A stretch of 37,184 nt of DNA from Geobacillus proteiniphilus (GCF_001908025.1 NZ_MQMG01000041.1:1-37184), one strand, 5' to 3'. Positions 25,986 through 34,567 are shown, counted from the stretch's first letter. Notes: a model not told the origin generated them from the letters alone. Made by a program: numbers and translations.

Positions 25986-26378
25986 TTATTTTTGCAGCGC
26001 CGCTTTCACTTTCGAAAGCACGCCGTTTATAAAACTTCCGGATTTCCAATCGCCGAATTTTTTCGCCAGCTCGACCGCCTCATCGAGGCTGACGCTCACC
26101 GGCACATCATCGGCGTATTTCATCTCGTACGTCGCCATGCGCAAAATGGCGCGGTCAACGTTGGCGACGCGTTCAAGCGTCCATTTTTCCAAATTGGCGC
26201 GCAACAGCTCGTCAATCTCCTCCTGGTGCTCAACGACGCCAAAGACGAGCCGGCGCAAAAACGGGTCGATGTCGCCGCCGCCCGTGACATTGTGGAGCGC
26301 CTCGTCTGGAGGAATGCGTCCGACATCGATTTGAAACAGCGCCTGCAATGCCTTTTCCCGTGCTTCATGCCGCTTCAT
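25986..26378 (-). CDS. nusB: Transcription antitermination factor NusB
   Basis: Binds boxA RNA with NusE (S10) to allow antitermination of rRNA operons (130 aa, all helical). The N-terminus [20 protein letters not shown] carries the Arg-rich boxA contact surface. [34 protein letters not shown] and [10 protein letters not shown] are conserved. The ATG at 26378 follows GGGGGACC. The longer frame to 26411 has no better ribosome site. It is the first gene of the cluster running to recN. Confidence 0.95.
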   Translation of the reverse strand: MKRHEAREKALQALFQIDVGRIPPDEALHNVTGGGDIDPFLRRLVFGVVEHQEEIDELLRANLEKWTLERVANVDRAILRMATYEMKYADDVPVSVSLDEAVELAKKFGDWKSGSFINGVLSKVKAALQK

Positions 26379-26424
26379 GGCGGTCCCCCTTTCCAAAAAA
26401 CGAACATTCACAATGAAATCATAT

Positions 26425-26455
26425 CATATTTTTCGGAAAAAACCAGCCTTTTCCC
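26425..26455 (-). promoter_or_regulatory. Weak candidate promoter of nusB
   Basis: The minus strand has overlapping TATGAT sequences (ATATGATATGATTTC) about 40 bases before the nusB start, preceded at 17 bases by TGGTTT, a poor -35. It is the best -10 in this gap, so I list it as tentative. Confidence 0.3.
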
Positions 26456-26521
26456 ACAAATCATTCGCGCTGGCGTTGGCTGCGCCAACGGCCTCGTTCA
26501 TTACAATAACAAACTTTGGCC

Positions 26522-26561
26522 AAAAAAACAAAAAGGCCGCTGCCGAAAAAGCAGCTGCCTT
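26522..26561 (-). terminator. Terminator of the accB-accC-yqhY operon
   Basis: AAGGCAGCTGC (26561-26551) pairs with GCAGCGGCCTT (26543-26533) with one mismatch, followed on the minus strand by TTTTGTTTTTTT. It begins a few bases after the yqhY stop. Confidence 0.85.
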
Positions 26562-26567
26562 GCGAGA

Positions 26568-26969
26568 TCACTGTTCGACCACGCCTTGTTCCTGCTTGCC
26601 GCCCTCAAACTGGATGCCGACGATATGAACGTTCACTTCGCTCGCCTCGAGGCCGGTCATGTTCCAAAGCGCCTGGCGCACGTTTTCCTGCACCTTTTTC
26701 GCTACGTTGGGAATCGATGCGCCAAACTGGACGAGGCAATAAAGATCGATGACGACGCCGTCGTCGCGCAAATCAACCTTGACGCCTTTGCCATGGTGTT
26801 TCTTTCCAAACCGTTCGGCGACTCCGGCGGCGAAATTGCCGCGCATTTGCGCGATGCCGTCGACTTCCGACGCCGCGATGCCAGCGATCACCTCAATCAC
26901 TTCCGGTGCAATTTCCACCCTGCCGAGCGCCGGGTACGCTTGCTCTGTTTCAAAGACATGCTCAGACAT
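26568..26969 (-). CDS. yqhY: Asp23/Gls24 family protein YqhY
   Basis: A 133-residue Asp23/Gls24 (DUF322) protein. It has LGRVEIAPEVIEVIAGIAAS, VDGIAQMRGNF, VKVDLRDDGVVIDLYCLVQFG and an acidic/Gln-rich tail. In B. subtilis yqhY follows accB-accC, as here, 10 bases after accC. Work there, as I recall, links it to control of acetyl-CoA carboxylase activity. The molecular mechanism is not visible from sequence. The ATG at 26969 follows GGAGGTGCC. It is cytosolic with no membrane segment, unlike the AmaP partners of some Asp23 proteins. Confidence 0.9.
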   Translation of the reverse strand: MSEHVFETEQAYPALGRVEIAPEVIEVIAGIAASEVDGIAQMRGNFAAGVAERFGKKHHGKGVKVDLRDDGVVIDLYCLVQFGASIPNVAKKVQENVRQALWNMTGLEASEVNVHIVGIQFEGGKQEQGVVEQ

Positions 26970-26979
26970 AAGGCACCTC

Positions 26980-28335
26980 CTATTCTGCCTTCATAATATC
27001 ATATAACTCCAAAAACTTCGTATTAAACTCGCCGCTTTGAAATTTCTCATGCTCCATTAATTTTATGTGGAACGGAATCGTCGTATGAATGCCTTCGATG
27101 ATAAACTCCGAAAGCGCCCGTCTCATGCGGGCGATCGCTTCCGCACGCGTCGGTGCATGGACGATCAATTTGGCGATCATCGAATCATAATACGGCGGAA
27201 TCGTATAGCCTGGATAGGCGGCGGAATCCACCCGAACGCCCGGGCCGCCCGGCGGCAGGTACATGGCGATTTTCCCCGGTGACGGCATAAAGTTTTTCGC
27301 TGGATTTTCGGCGTTGATCCGGCACTCGATCGCCCAGCCGTTAAACGTGACGTCATCTTGGGTGATCGACAGCTTTTCGCCGGCGGCGATGCGGATTTGC
27401 TCCTTGACCAAATCGACGCCGGTGATCAGTTCGGTGACCGGATGCTCGACCTGAATGCGCGTATTCATCTCCATGAAGTAAAATTGCTTGTTCCGGTGGT
27501 CATAAATAAATTCAACCGTGCCGGCGCCGGTGTAGTTGACCGCTTTCGCCGCCTTGACCGCCGCCTCGCCCATCTTCCGGCGCATCTCGTCGTCAAGCGC
27601 CGGCGACGGCGCTTCCTCGACCAGTTTTTGCAGCCGGCGCTGGATCGAGCAGTCGCGCTCGCCCAAATGGATCGTATTGCCGTATGAATCGGCGAGCACT
27701 TGAATTTCAACATGGCGGAAATCTTCGATATATTTTTCAATATAGACGCCCGGGTTGCCAAACGCCGTCGCCGCTTCCTGCTGGGTGATGTTGATGCCTT
27801 TGATCAACTCTTGTTCGTCGCGGGCGACGCGGATCCCTTTCCCGCCGCCGCCGGCCGTCGCTTTAATGATGACCGGATAGCCGATCTCTTCGGCAATCGC
27901 CCGCGCCTCATCAAGGCTTTCGATGACCCCGCGCGACCCGGGCACGATCGGCACCCCCGCCTCGCGCATCGTCTCGCGGGCGATGTCTTTAATGCCCATT
28001 TTTGCAATCGCTTCCGGACTTGGGCCGATAAATGTTACGTTGCATTCGCGGCACAGCTCGGCGAACGCTTCATTCTCCGCTAAAAACCCGTAACCAGGGT
28101 GGATGGCGTCACAGCCGGTCAGCGTGGCGACGCTCATAATGTTTGTGAAATTTAAATAGCTGTCTTTCGAAGCGGTCGGCCCGATGCAGTACGCCTCATC
28201 AGCCAGCTGCACGTGCAAAGCGTCGCGGTCGGCTTGCGAAAAGACAGCGACCGTCTCAATCCCAAGCTCGCGGCAGGCGCGGATGATGCGGACGGCGATT
28301 TCCCCGCGGTTCGCCACCAACACTTTTTTGATCAT
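26980..28335 (-). CDS. accC: Biotin carboxylase subunit of acetyl-CoA carboxylase
   Basis: ATP-dependent carboxylation of biotin on AccB, the first half-reaction of malonyl-CoA synthesis (451 aa). The N-terminal [20 protein letters not shown], the ATP-grasp glycine loop [14 protein letters not shown], and the catalytic block [16 protein letters not shown] are intact, with [13 protein letters not shown] in between. The ATG at 28335 has GGGAGAGAACGG upstream. It lies 15 bases after accB and 10 before yqhY. Confidence 0.97.
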   Translation of the reverse strand: MIKKVLVANRGEIAVRIIRACRELGIETVAVFSQADRDALHVQLADEAYCIGPTASKDSYLNFTNIMSVATLTGCDAIHPGYGFLAENEAFAELCRECNVTFIGPSPEAIAKMGIKDIARETMREAGVPIVPGSRGVIESLDEARAIAEEIGYPVIIKATAGGGGKGIRVARDEQELIKGINITQQEAATAFGNPGVYIEKYIEDFRHVEIQVLADSYGNTIHLGERDCSIQRRLQKLVEEAPSPALDDEMRRKMGEAAVKAAKAVNYTGAGTVEFIYDHRNKQFYFMEMNTRIQVEHPVTELITGVDLVKEQIRIAAGEKLSITQDDVTFNGWAIECRINAENPAKNFMPSPGKIAMYLPPGGPGVRVDSAAYPGYTIPPYYDSMIAKLIVHAPTRAEAIARMRRALSEFIIEGIHTTIPFHIKLMEHEKFQSGEFNTKFLELYDIMKAE

Positions 28336-28350
28336 CGTCCGTTCTCTCCC

Positions 28351-28884
28351 TTATTCAGGCTTGACTAAAAACAACGGCTGGCCATATTCGACGAGCTGGC
28401 CGTTTTGCACCAGCACCTCGACAATTTCGCCATCGACTTCCGCTTCAATTTCATTAAACAGCTTCATCGCCTCGATGATGCAAACGACCGTATCTTTTTT
28501 CACTTTGTCGCCTGGCTTCACATACGGCGGCTTGTCCGGCGCCGGCGCTGCGTAGAACGTGCCGACCATCGGCGAAGTAATTTGATGCAAGTTGCCTTCA
28601 ACAGCCGGCTTCGCTTCTTTGGCCGCCGGCGTTTCCGCCTTCGGCGCCGGCGCTTCCGAGGCCGCCGCTTGAACAGGGGCAGTTGCCGGAGCCGGTTCGA
28701 CCGCTGCCGGAGCGGCAGGCGCCGGCTGTACGACCGCCGTCTGTGCGGCCGCGGCCGACGCAACGGCAACAGCAGCCGTTCCTTTTTTCATATGTACTTT
28801 TGTTTCGCCTTGTTCGTACACGAATTCGTCGATCGAGGACTGGTCGACCAAGCGGATCAATTCACGGATTTCTTGAATTTTCAT
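28351..28884 (-). CDS. accB: Biotin carboxyl carrier protein
   Basis: The carrier of the carboxybiotin arm of acetyl-CoA carboxylase (177 aa). A short N-terminal helical part (1-35, [20 protein letters not shown]) is followed by a long Ala/Pro-rich flexible linker (about 37-95). The biotinyl domain (about 98-177) carries the biotinylated Lys141 in [18 protein letters not shown] chose the ATG at 28884 with AAAGGTG upstream. The frame reaches 28905 without a better site. It is the first gene of the accB-accC-yqhY operon with a promoter just upstream. Confidence 0.96.
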   Translation of the reverse strand: MKIQEIRELIRLVDQSSIDEFVYEQGETKVHMKKGTAAVAVASAAAAQTAVVQPAPAAPAAVEPAPATAPVQAAASEAPAPKAETPAAKEAKPAVEGNLHQITSPMVGTFYAAPAPDKPPYVKPGDKVKKDTVVCIIEAMKLFNEIEAEVDGEIVEVLVQNGQLVEYGQPLFLVKPE

Positions 28885-28953
28885 CGATCTCACACCTTTC
28901 TCCAAGTATCGTGGCCCGTTCCTAGCAGGCGGTGCTCAAACGTGTTCATAACG

Positions 28954-28981
28954 ATTATACACACAATCGTAGGACAAACAA
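28954..28981 (-). promoter_or_regulatory. Sigma-A promoter of accB with inverted repeat on the -10
   Basis: The minus strand has TTGTTT (28981-28976), 16 bases, and a perfect TATAAT (28959-28954), about 70 bases before accB. ACGATT (28951-28956) and AATCGT (28965-28970) form a 6-bp inverted repeat overlapping the -10, a possible operator. Confidence 0.6.
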
Positions 28982-28994
28982 AAGACTTTTCCGC

Positions 28995-29021
28995 AAAAAA
29001 GAAGCTGCCCTAAAGAGCAGC
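28995..29021 (-). terminator. Terminator of the spoIIIA operon
   Basis: GCTGC (29021-29017) pairs with GCAGC (29008-29004), followed on the minus strand by TTCTTTTTT. It begins 5 bases after the spoIIIAH stop. Confidence 0.8.
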
Positions 29022-29025
29022 GCGT

Positions 29026-29577
29026 TCATCCAGCCGGCTGAAACTCAACCGTCACGTATTCAGCATCGGGTATTTCTTTTTTCACCATATGAATGACTTC
29101 GTTCGCCGATTTGGCTGAGCTTTGTTTCGCTTTGATCGTCACGCGCACTTGGTTGTCATCGGCGCGCACGAGCACGTCTTCATAACCGCCTTTTGATTTG
29201 ATGAGCGTCTCCAACGTCGCTTCTTTTTCGGACAATGCTTGCAATTTTTCCATTTTGTCGAGCGCTTCATTTTTTTCTTCCGCCGTCGCGTTCGCTGAAG
29301 CGACAATGGCGTTCAGCTCATCGCGCAGCCGGCTCCGTTCATCCTCAATTTTCATGCGCAGCGCCGTAAACAAGTCGTCGCCCGTTTCGCCAGACGCGGA
29401 CGGCTTTTTCGCCTCTTCGACAGCGACGCTCGGCTGATCGTTTGTTTTTTCCGTTTTCTCGTTGGCGGTAAATGCCGGACTGTCGTTCATATTTTTTGGC
29501 GCAGTCACATAATAGACCGACAGCACAACGACCAAGCTCAACATCGTTAGCAGCCATACGGTTTGTTTTTTCAACAT
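29026..29577 (-). CDS. spoIIIAH: SpoIIIAH, mother-cell channel protein
   Basis: The mother-cell half of the SpoIIIA-SpoIIQ feeding-tube complex joining mother cell and forespore (183 aa). There is one N-terminal membrane helix (about 6-25, TVWLLTMLSLVVVLSVYYV), an extracellular acidic linker rich in E, K and T, and a C-terminal ring-building (YscJ/FliF-like) domain from about 85 that binds SpoIIQ. The end is VKKEIPDAEYVTVEFQPAG. The ATG at 29577 follows GGAGGAG. It is the last gene of the operon. Confidence 0.95.
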   Translation of the reverse strand: MLKKQTVWLLTMLSLVVVLSVYYVTAPKNMNDSPAFTANEKTEKTNDQPSVAVEEAKKPSASGETGDDLFTALRMKIEDERSRLRDELNAIVASANATAEEKNEALDKMEKLQALSEKEATLETLIKSKGGYEDVLVRADDNQVRVTIKAKQSSAKSANEVIHMVKKEIPDAEYVTVEFQPAG

Positions 29578-29600
29578 GCCGATCTCCTCCCCTTACCCGG

Positions 29601-30233
29601 TCATTTTTTCGGCAAGACAGCGACGCGGTAGCTCGGAACGTTTAACACGCGCGTCACCGCCTCGACGATCCATTTTTTGATTTGCAAATTGTCCGCCCCT
29701 TTGGCGACAACGAGCACGCCGCGGATGTCCGGCTTTTTCGTGGCGACGACAAGCGGCGTTTCTTCTTCGCCGTTATGAATAATGATGACTTCTTCATTGG
29801 TCGACTCGTTTTCGATCGTCCGCTTCCCGCCTTCCTTGTCGCTCTCTTCCGTTGTCTGCTGCTGGGTCGAACGCTTTTTCTCATACAGTTTCAACTCCGT
29901 GGAATCGAGATTGACGACGACAGTGACATCATCGACCCCTTCGATCGCCTCAAGCGCGGCTTTCAGTTCTTTTTCGTACCGCTCCTCATAGGCGGCGATC
30001 ACTTTCTCTTTCGTCTCCTTGCTTGCCAGGAACGCCGGCTCGGCTGGAGCGGACGGCTGCCCGGCGGAAGGCTTCGCTTCGGCTTCCTCTCCACTGTTTG
30101 CCCAATGGCTTGCCGCCATCAAGGCGACGCCGGCCAACAGCAGGACGACGACGTACGAAAACGGCCATTTTTTCTGTGCTCCTTCCCCGTCTTTCGGCGC
30201 TGAAGAAAAGAGCCGTTTGATGAGCGGCAACAT
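29601..30233 (-). CDS. spoIIIAG: SpoIIIAG, ring-forming channel protein
   Basis: A membrane-anchored protein that forms a large ring in the mother-cell membrane during engulfment (210 aa). A short cytoplasmic basic segment is followed by a membrane helix (about 25-42, FSYVVVLLLAGVALMAAS), a linker, and a ring-building domain containing AALEAIEGVDDVTVVVNLDS and GVLVVAKGADNLQIKKWI. The ATG at 30233 sits directly after AGAGGGGGG, a tight but usable spacing. The frame extends to 30485, but that part overlaps spoIIIAF and is not translated. Confidence 0.93.
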   Translation of the reverse strand: MLPLIKRLFSSAPKDGEGAQKKWPFSYVVVLLLAGVALMAASHWANSGEEAEAKPSAGQPSAPAEPAFLASKETKEKVIAAYEERYEKELKAALEAIEGVDDVTVVVNLDSTELKLYEKKRSTQQQTTEESDKEGGKRTIENESTNEEVIIIHNGEEETPLVVATKKPDIRGVLVVAKGADNLQIKKWIVEAVTRVLNVPSYRVAVLPKK

Positions 30234-30240
30234 CCCCCCT

Positions 30241-30852
30241 CTATTCCCTCCCCCTAAATTGCACGTCAATTTTATCTTCATCGATTTCCCATCGGCCGGC
30301 GAGAAAAGCGCGCACCTCCTCTGCCAGCGAAGCATCGCCCTCCGGCAAAGCCGGCGGCTTCGTCGTATCGATGACAACCGGTTCCACCGAACCGGCTGAC
30401 TTCTGTTTCGAAAGGACGACCTCAATCGTCTTGATGTCATCCGGCATGCGCCAGTCGTCGCCTGGCTTGGCGTAAACGTTGACATCCGCTTTCAGCCCAT
30501 ACTTTTCCATCAACTCCTCATTGACATCGTTTTCGAGCTGGACAGCCATTTGTTTTAAAATATATGCGCGTTGCGAGGCTTGTATTTCTTTTTTCTGCTG
30601 TTCGATTTGATTTTTTATCGCCTCTTCCCCCTCACGGCCGTTGGAAAAATGAACGAACGCCGACGCGACGAGCTGCTCGGGATCAACGGAAGCGAGCCGG
30701 AGCACCGGGGCGAGCATCACAAGAACGAGCATAAGCCCGACAGCCATTTTAACGTATTTTTGCATCGTCCCCGACGGCAGCAAAAAATCGATGATGACAG
30801 CAAACAACAAAAACAAAATGATGTTTGTCACCCACTCAATGACTAGCTGCAT
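30241..30852 (-). CDS. spoIIIAF: SpoIIIAF, stage III sporulation membrane protein
   Basis: A component of the SpoIIIA complex (203 aa). Two N-terminal membrane helices are visible: about 6-26 (WVTNIILFLLFAVIIDFLLP) and 33-53 (YVKMAVGLMLVLVMLAPVLR). They are followed by a soluble domain with a ring-building-like fold ending LAGRWEIDEDKIDVQFRGRE. The ATG at 30852 follows GGGGGAG. It is 10 bases after spoIIIAE. Confidence 0.93.
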   Translation of the reverse strand: MQLVIEWVTNIILFLLFAVIIDFLLPSGTMQKYVKMAVGLMLVLVMLAPVLRLASVDPEQLVASAFVHFSNGREGEEAIKNQIEQQKKEIQASQRAYILKQMAVQLENDVNEELMEKYGLKADVNVYAKPGDDWRMPDDIKTIEVVLSKQKSAGSVEPVVIDTTKPPALPEGDASLAEEVRAFLAGRWEIDEDKIDVQFRGRE

Positions 30853-30862
30853 AGCGCTCCCC

Positions 30863-32026
30863 CTAGCGGACCATCATCGTAATGTTCCCGGCCATCACCA
30901 TGACGGTGAGGCTTAAGAAAAACATGAGCGACACAATGAGCAGCGCCGCCAGCACGTAGGCGATGCTTTTGCTGATGATGTTGAGGCAGGACAATACCGG
31001 TCCGCCGCCAAGCGGCTGCAGAAGAGCAGCCGATAGTTTGTAGACGATGACGATGGCGAAAATTTTCACCGCTGGAAAGATGGCGATCATTAACAAAATC
31101 GCCGCCCCGACCAACCCGACCGTATTTTTCAACAGCATGGAAGCGGCGACGACCGTATCGGCGGCATCGGTGAACAGCTTGCCGACGACCGGGATGAAAT
31201 TGCCGGTGACAAATTTCGCCGCCCGGAGCGCCACGCCGTCAGCCACGGCCGCTGTCGCTCCTCGCACGGACATGACGCCAAGGAACACGGTCAAAATGAG
31301 GCCGAGCAAACCAAGGGCGGCTTTGTTGAGCAAATCGGCGAGCTGAGTCGCCTTGTAACGGTCGCTGAGCGTGCTGACGACAGAAAGCAACGCGGCCAGA
31401 AGCAAAAGCGGCAAGGTGACGTATTCAACGACCGTGCCGGTGGTGTTCATCACAAACAAAATGATCGGGTGGAAAAACGCCGCCGACGCGACCCCGCCGG
31501 AAGTGGCGAGCAGGGCGAGCAGCAGCGGAACGAGGGCGATGATGAAATGGCTCATCGTCCGCACCGCCTCAAGCGCATAATCCGCCGCGAGGCGAAAGCT
31601 GTTTAAGGCTATCAACAAGAGCACCATATAAACGACCGCCTGGGCGATTTTGCTTACTTCCTGCTGAGCGAATGCATTTTGCAGCGATTGCAGCACCGTG
31701 CTGAAGACAGCAAGCAAAATGAGCGTGCCGAGCAGTTTGCCGTTCACCTGCAGTTCATAAAACAAATAGCGGGCGAGCGCCTTCAGCCATTCGGCCGGCG
31801 ACCATTGCTTGTCGCCGCTTAAAAAATCGGTGAGCGGCCCTTTCTCGCTTTCCGGCAAAAACCCGCCATACTCGCTGACGATCGTTTCCCAATAGCGGCG
31901 GATATCGCTCACATCGAGCTGAGCGAGCTGCTCGCTGACCGACGGTCCATCGCTTGCGGCTTGTACGACCAACGGACAAAAAAAGAGAGAAAGCAGCCCG
32001 ACAATAAGGAACGCTGTTCGCTTCAA
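30863..32026 (-). CDS. spoIIIAE: SpoIIIAE, polytopic export-like membrane protein
   Basis: A large membrane component of the SpoIIIA channel (387 aa), thought to form the export-apparatus-like core. There is an N-terminal signal-like segment (FLIVGLLSLFFCPLVVQA), a soluble region (about 25-90, TDFLSGDKQWSPAEWLKALA), then six or seven hydrophobic helices to the C-terminus (for example LLLLAALLSVVS and ALLIVSLMFFLSLTVMVMAG). The start is TTG at 32026 behind GGGGGGAACGGA. Confidence 0.94.
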   Translation of the reverse strand: MKRTAFLIVGLLSLFFCPLVVQAASDGPSVSEQLAQLDVSDIRRYWETIVSEYGGFLPESEKGPLTDFLSGDKQWSPAEWLKALARYLFYELQVNGKLLGTLILLAVFSTVLQSLQNAFAQQEVSKIAQAVVYMVLLLIALNSFRLAADYALEAVRTMSHFIIALVPLLLALLATSGGVASAAFFHPIILFVMNTTGTVVEYVTLPLLLLAALLSVVSTLSDRYKATQLADLLNKAALGLLGLILTVFLGVMSVRGATAAVADGVALRAAKFVTGNFIPVVGKLFTDAADTVVAASMLLKNTVGLVGAAILLMIAIFPAVKIFAIVIVYKLSAALLQPLGGGPVLSCLNIISKSIAYVLAALLIVSLMFFLSLTVMVMAGNITMMVR

Positions 32027-32039
32027 TCCGTTCCCCCCT

Positions 32040-32435
32040 TTAGCGCGCCGACGGGATGAGGCCGATGACCGCTTCGATGATCGCGGTTAAAATCGGAACA
32101 GCCAGCGCCAAAATGACGATTTTGCCGCCGAGCTCAATTTTGGCGGCGATCGCCCCTTGGCCGGCGTCTTTGGAAATTTGCGCGGCGAACTCGGCAATGT
32201 AGGCAATGCCGATGATTTTCAGCATCGTCTCTAAATACACCATCTGAATATGGGCGCCTTCGGCCATTTTTCGCAACATCGCCAAAATGTTGCTGATTTG
32301 ATCGACCAACAACAGAAAAATGGTGCAGCCGACAAACACGGTCAACAAAAAGGCCAGATTCGACTTTTGCTCTTGCAGCAACACGACCAAAAACGTCGCG
32401 ATCAACCCGAGGCCGACGATTTGCAAAATGTCAAT
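32040..32435 (-). CDS. spoIIIAD: SpoIIIAD, small membrane protein with probable ATT start
   Basis: A four-helix membrane protein of the SpoIIIA complex, paired with SpoIIIAC. Conserved blocks are QIVGLGLIATFLVVLLQEQK, VGCTIFLLLVDQI, LKIIGIAYIAEFAAQI and DAGQGAIAAKIELGGK. The first standard start in frame is TTG at 32426, but it lies 16 bases from the only ribosome site (GGAGGG, 32448-32443). An in-frame ATT at 32435 has the ideal 7-base spacing and yields M-DILQIVGLG, matching the IDI-QIVGLG region at the start of B. subtilis SpoIIIAD. I therefore place the start at ATT (131 aa). With TTG the protein is 128 aa. Confidence 0.85.
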   Translation of the reverse strand: MDILQIVGLGLIATFLVVLLQEQKSNLAFLLTVFVGCTIFLLLVDQISNILAMLRKMAEGAHIQMVYLETMLKIIGIAYIAEFAAQISKDAGQGAIAAKIELGGKIVILALAVPILTAIIEAVIGLIPSAR

Positions 32436-32447
32436 GGCCGATCCCTC

Positions 32448-32654
32448 CTACCCGCGGAACAAAAAGACATCCTTGATTTTTTGGAACAAGTCGCTGACGA
32501 TGGAAGCGACCATAAACAAAATATAAATAAAGCCGAGCAGCGTCACCCATTGGGCGTATTCTTTCCTCCCCATCTGATCGAGCACCGTATGCAAAAACGC
32601 GATGACGATGCCGACGCCGGCGATTTTCAAAATGAGATCGACATCGATGCCCAT
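32448..32654 (-). CDS. spoIIIAC: SpoIIIAC, small two-helix membrane protein
   Basis: A 68-residue component of the SpoIIIA complex. It starts MGIDVDLILKIAGVGIVIAF (first helix), then LHTVLDQMGRKEYAQWV and a second helix TLLGFIYILFMVASIVSDLF, ending in a basic tail. It is homologous to the N-terminal half of SpoIIIAD. The ATG at 32654 follows AGGAGGC. It is 12 bases upstream of the ribosome-site-coupled spoIIIAD start. Confidence 0.94.
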   Translation of the reverse strand: MGIDVDLILKIAGVGIVIAFLHTVLDQMGRKEYAQWVTLLGFIYILFMVASIVSDLFQKIKDVFLFRG

Positions 32655-32669
32655 TATTCTGCCTCCTGT

Positions 32670-33182
32670 CTACATGAGTAAAATGACGAGCAGCAGGCCG
32701 GCCAACACGCCTAAACTTTTCGCCATCTTGGCGTAGCGCGCCTGGTTGTCTAGCGCTTCCGCTTCCTCCCGCTCAAGATGGGCGAGCGCCAGCGCGATTT
32801 GCCTTTGCTGGGTGAGCCGGTCGTATTGGCCAAGCGTGGCGCCAAATTGTTTCATCACTTCAAACTCCCCTTGCTTTAGAGCGGTTTTTCCCCATACGGC
32901 CCGCAAGCTTTTTTCCCATGCCTCGGCGGCGCTCGTTTCTTCTGTGCATAACGCAGCGGCAAACCGCTTGAACAGCTCGGACAGCGGGGCGGTCGTTTGC
33001 CGGGCGAGATGCATAGCGGCGTCGGCAAGCGGCGTATGGCCGTACATCACTTCCGCCTCAAGCGCCCTTAGCGCCGCTTTCAGCTGGCGGAGCTGGCGCG
33101 GCCGCTCATGCAAAACGCGGGCGGCGGCAAACCCAAGCCATGTTGAGGCGGAGAGAATCAACAGAGCGCCAAACCATTTCAT
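32670..33182 (-). CDS. spoIIIAB: SpoIIIAB
   Basis: A 170-residue membrane-anchored protein of the SpoIIIA complex with a GspF-like fold, thought to link the SpoIIIAA ATPase to the channel. It has an N-terminal membrane helix (FGALLILSASTWLGFAAARV), a long helical cytoplasmic region with LRALEAEVMYGHTPLADA, and a C-terminal membrane helix (SLGVLAGLLLVILLM). Its start codon overlaps the spoIIIAA stop by four bases (ATGA), so the two are translationally coupled. Confidence 0.93.
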   Translation of the reverse strand: MKWFGALLILSASTWLGFAAARVLHERPRQLRQLKAALRALEAEVMYGHTPLADAAMHLARQTTAPLSELFKRFAAALCTEETSAAEAWEKSLRAVWGKTALKQGEFEVMKQFGATLGQYDRLTQQRQIALALAHLEREEAEALDNQARYAKMAKSLGVLAGLLLVILLM

Positions 33183-34099
33183 TGATGGACCACCGCCCGT
33201 TCATACAGCACCGTTCCGCCGGCGTCGAGAATGCGCCGGATTGAGCCGGGATGGGGGATGTTCGTCAGCTCAATAAACCGTTCAAACACCTTTTGTTCCA
33301 TCACCGGGCCGAGCGTCGGACGCTGCCAGACGTCTTGGATGTTGCGGCCGTGCACAGTCGTCCATACAGAGACGCCAGCATTGGCCGCTTCAAGCACTGC
33401 CTCGCTGTCCTCCTCACGCCCGATTTCGTCGACAACCATGACATCAGGGCTCATTGAACGGATCATCATCATCATCCCTTCCGCTTTCGGGCAAGCGTCC
33501 AACACGTCAAGGCGCGGACCGAACGAAAACTGAGGAATCCCTTTCACACAGCCAGCGATTTCCGACCGTTCGTCAACAATCGCCACCTTTTGCGCCGGAA
33601 TGCGCCCCATCCCGCTGCTAATCAAGCGCGCCGCATCGCGCAGGAGTGTCGTTTTTCCCGTCTGCGGCGAGCCGATGATCATCGTATGACGCCAGCGGCC
33701 GTCGTACACATACGGAATCAGCGGCTCGGCGATGCCGATCTGTTCCTTGGCGATGCGAATGTTAAACGAGGAAACATCGCGAATCGCTTTCACCTTGCCC
33801 CCTTCAGTAACGACTTTGCCGGCCAGCCCAACGCGATGCCCTCCCTCAATCGTCATAAATCCGCGCTTCAGCTCTTCTTCGACGGCATAGATCGAATAAT
33901 GGCTCAATTTGTTGAGCAAATGCACACCGTCTTCTTTCGTCACTTCATACGGCAGCAACCGAGCCGTTCCGTCGACGATCACCTCAAGCGGCCGGGAGAC
34001 GCGGATGCGGATTTCTTCAATTCCGTGGCGGCATGAAGGAAGATGGTGCTGCAATGCGGCGGCGACCGTTTTCGGCAAAATTCCCCACACCGCTTCCAT
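33179..34099 (-). CDS. spoIIIAA: SpoIIIAA, secretion-type ATPase
   Basis: The cytoplasmic mother-cell ATPase that powers the SpoIIIA complex, related to type II/IV secretion ATPases (306 aa). Walker A is IGSPQTGKTTLLRDA (142-156), Walker B is in SPDVMVVDEIGREEDSEAV, and GSIRRILDAGG lies near the C-terminus. The N-terminal domain includes IRVSRPLEVIVDG and the conserved GGHRVGLAGK. The ATG at 34099 follows GGGGGAGGG. It is the first gene of the operon, behind a sigma-E promoter. Confidence 0.95.
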   Translation of the reverse strand: MEAVWGILPKTVAAALQHHLPSCRHGIEEIRIRVSRPLEVIVDGTARLLPYEVTKEDGVHLLNKLSHYSIYAVEEELKRGFMTIEGGHRVGLAGKVVTEGGKVKAIRDVSSFNIRIAKEQIGIAEPLIPYVYDGRWRHTMIIGSPQTGKTTLLRDAARLISSGMGRIPAQKVAIVDERSEIAGCVKGIPQFSFGPRLDVLDACPKAEGMMMMIRSMSPDVMVVDEIGREEDSEAVLEAANAGVSVWTTVHGRNIQDVWQRPTLGPVMEQKVFERFIELTNIPHPGSIRRILDAGGTVLYERAVVHQ

Positions 34100-34130
34100 G
34101 GCCCTCCCCCTTTTCTTGTGGACTAGTTCA

Positions 34131-34160
34131 TATGTATGGGCGGAATGCGCCGTTTATGCC
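34131..34160 (-). promoter_or_regulatory. Sigma-E promoter of the spoIIIA operon
   Basis: The minus strand has GGCATAAAC (34160-34152), 14 bases and CATACATA (34138-34131). This fits the sigma-E -10 CATACANT closely and a CATA-type -35 acceptably. Transcription would begin near 34124, about 25 bases before spoIIIAA. It abuts the yqhV stop codon. Confidence 0.75.
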
Positions 34161-34442
34161 TTACTTGTAAATCGCGAACAAAATGAGCGCTATCCCGAGC
34201 GCCACAAGCCCAAGCCGGGAAAACGAGAGCTCGTCCGCAAGCGAAAGCAGTCCAATCGCCATGGTCACCATCATGACGGTTGGACCGACGACAGCGAGCA
34301 CCGCGTTAACGGCAAGCGCTTTTTTCACGTCATTGAACACAAGCATCAACAGCGCCGCGCTCAGTTCAATGAACGCGGACACCATCCGCATGCCAGCCAT
34401 GGCCATAACAGACGGGTCGATCGATCGCAGCCAATGTTTCAT
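34161..34442 (-). CDS. yqhV: YqhV (DUF2619) small membrane protein
   Basis: A 93-residue membrane protein with three hydrophobic segments: about 14-36 (MAMAGMRMVSAFIELSAALL), 45-65 (NAVLAVVGPTVMMVTMAIGL) and 75-92 (RLGLVALGIALILFAIY). This is the DUF2619/YqhV pattern, found between efp and spoIIIAA in Bacillus as here. Its function is unknown. Its position suggests a sporulation or envelope role, which is inference. The ATG at 34442 follows GGAGGGG. The frame extends to 34463 without a better site. Confidence 0.85.
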   Translation of the reverse strand: MKHWLRSIDPSVMAMAGMRMVSAFIELSAALLMLVFNDVKKALAVNAVLAVVGPTVMMVTMAIGLLSLADELSFSRLGLVALGIALILFAIYK

Positions 34443-34567
34443 GTTCCCCTCCTGTTTTGCCAAATGGGATCGATTAGTACAAACGTATGCGAAAACAAGC
34501 CGTTTCAGAAGAAGTTTTTACTGAGGAAAACGATGGGGGAGAGCAAAACGGCGCCCATTTTGCGCAT

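Noticed and set aside
26475-26489. GTTGGC-TGC-GCCAAC hairpin upstream of nusB as a terminator or attenuator
   Set aside because: The stem is short, no T-run follows on either strand, and no alternative pairing partner was seen.
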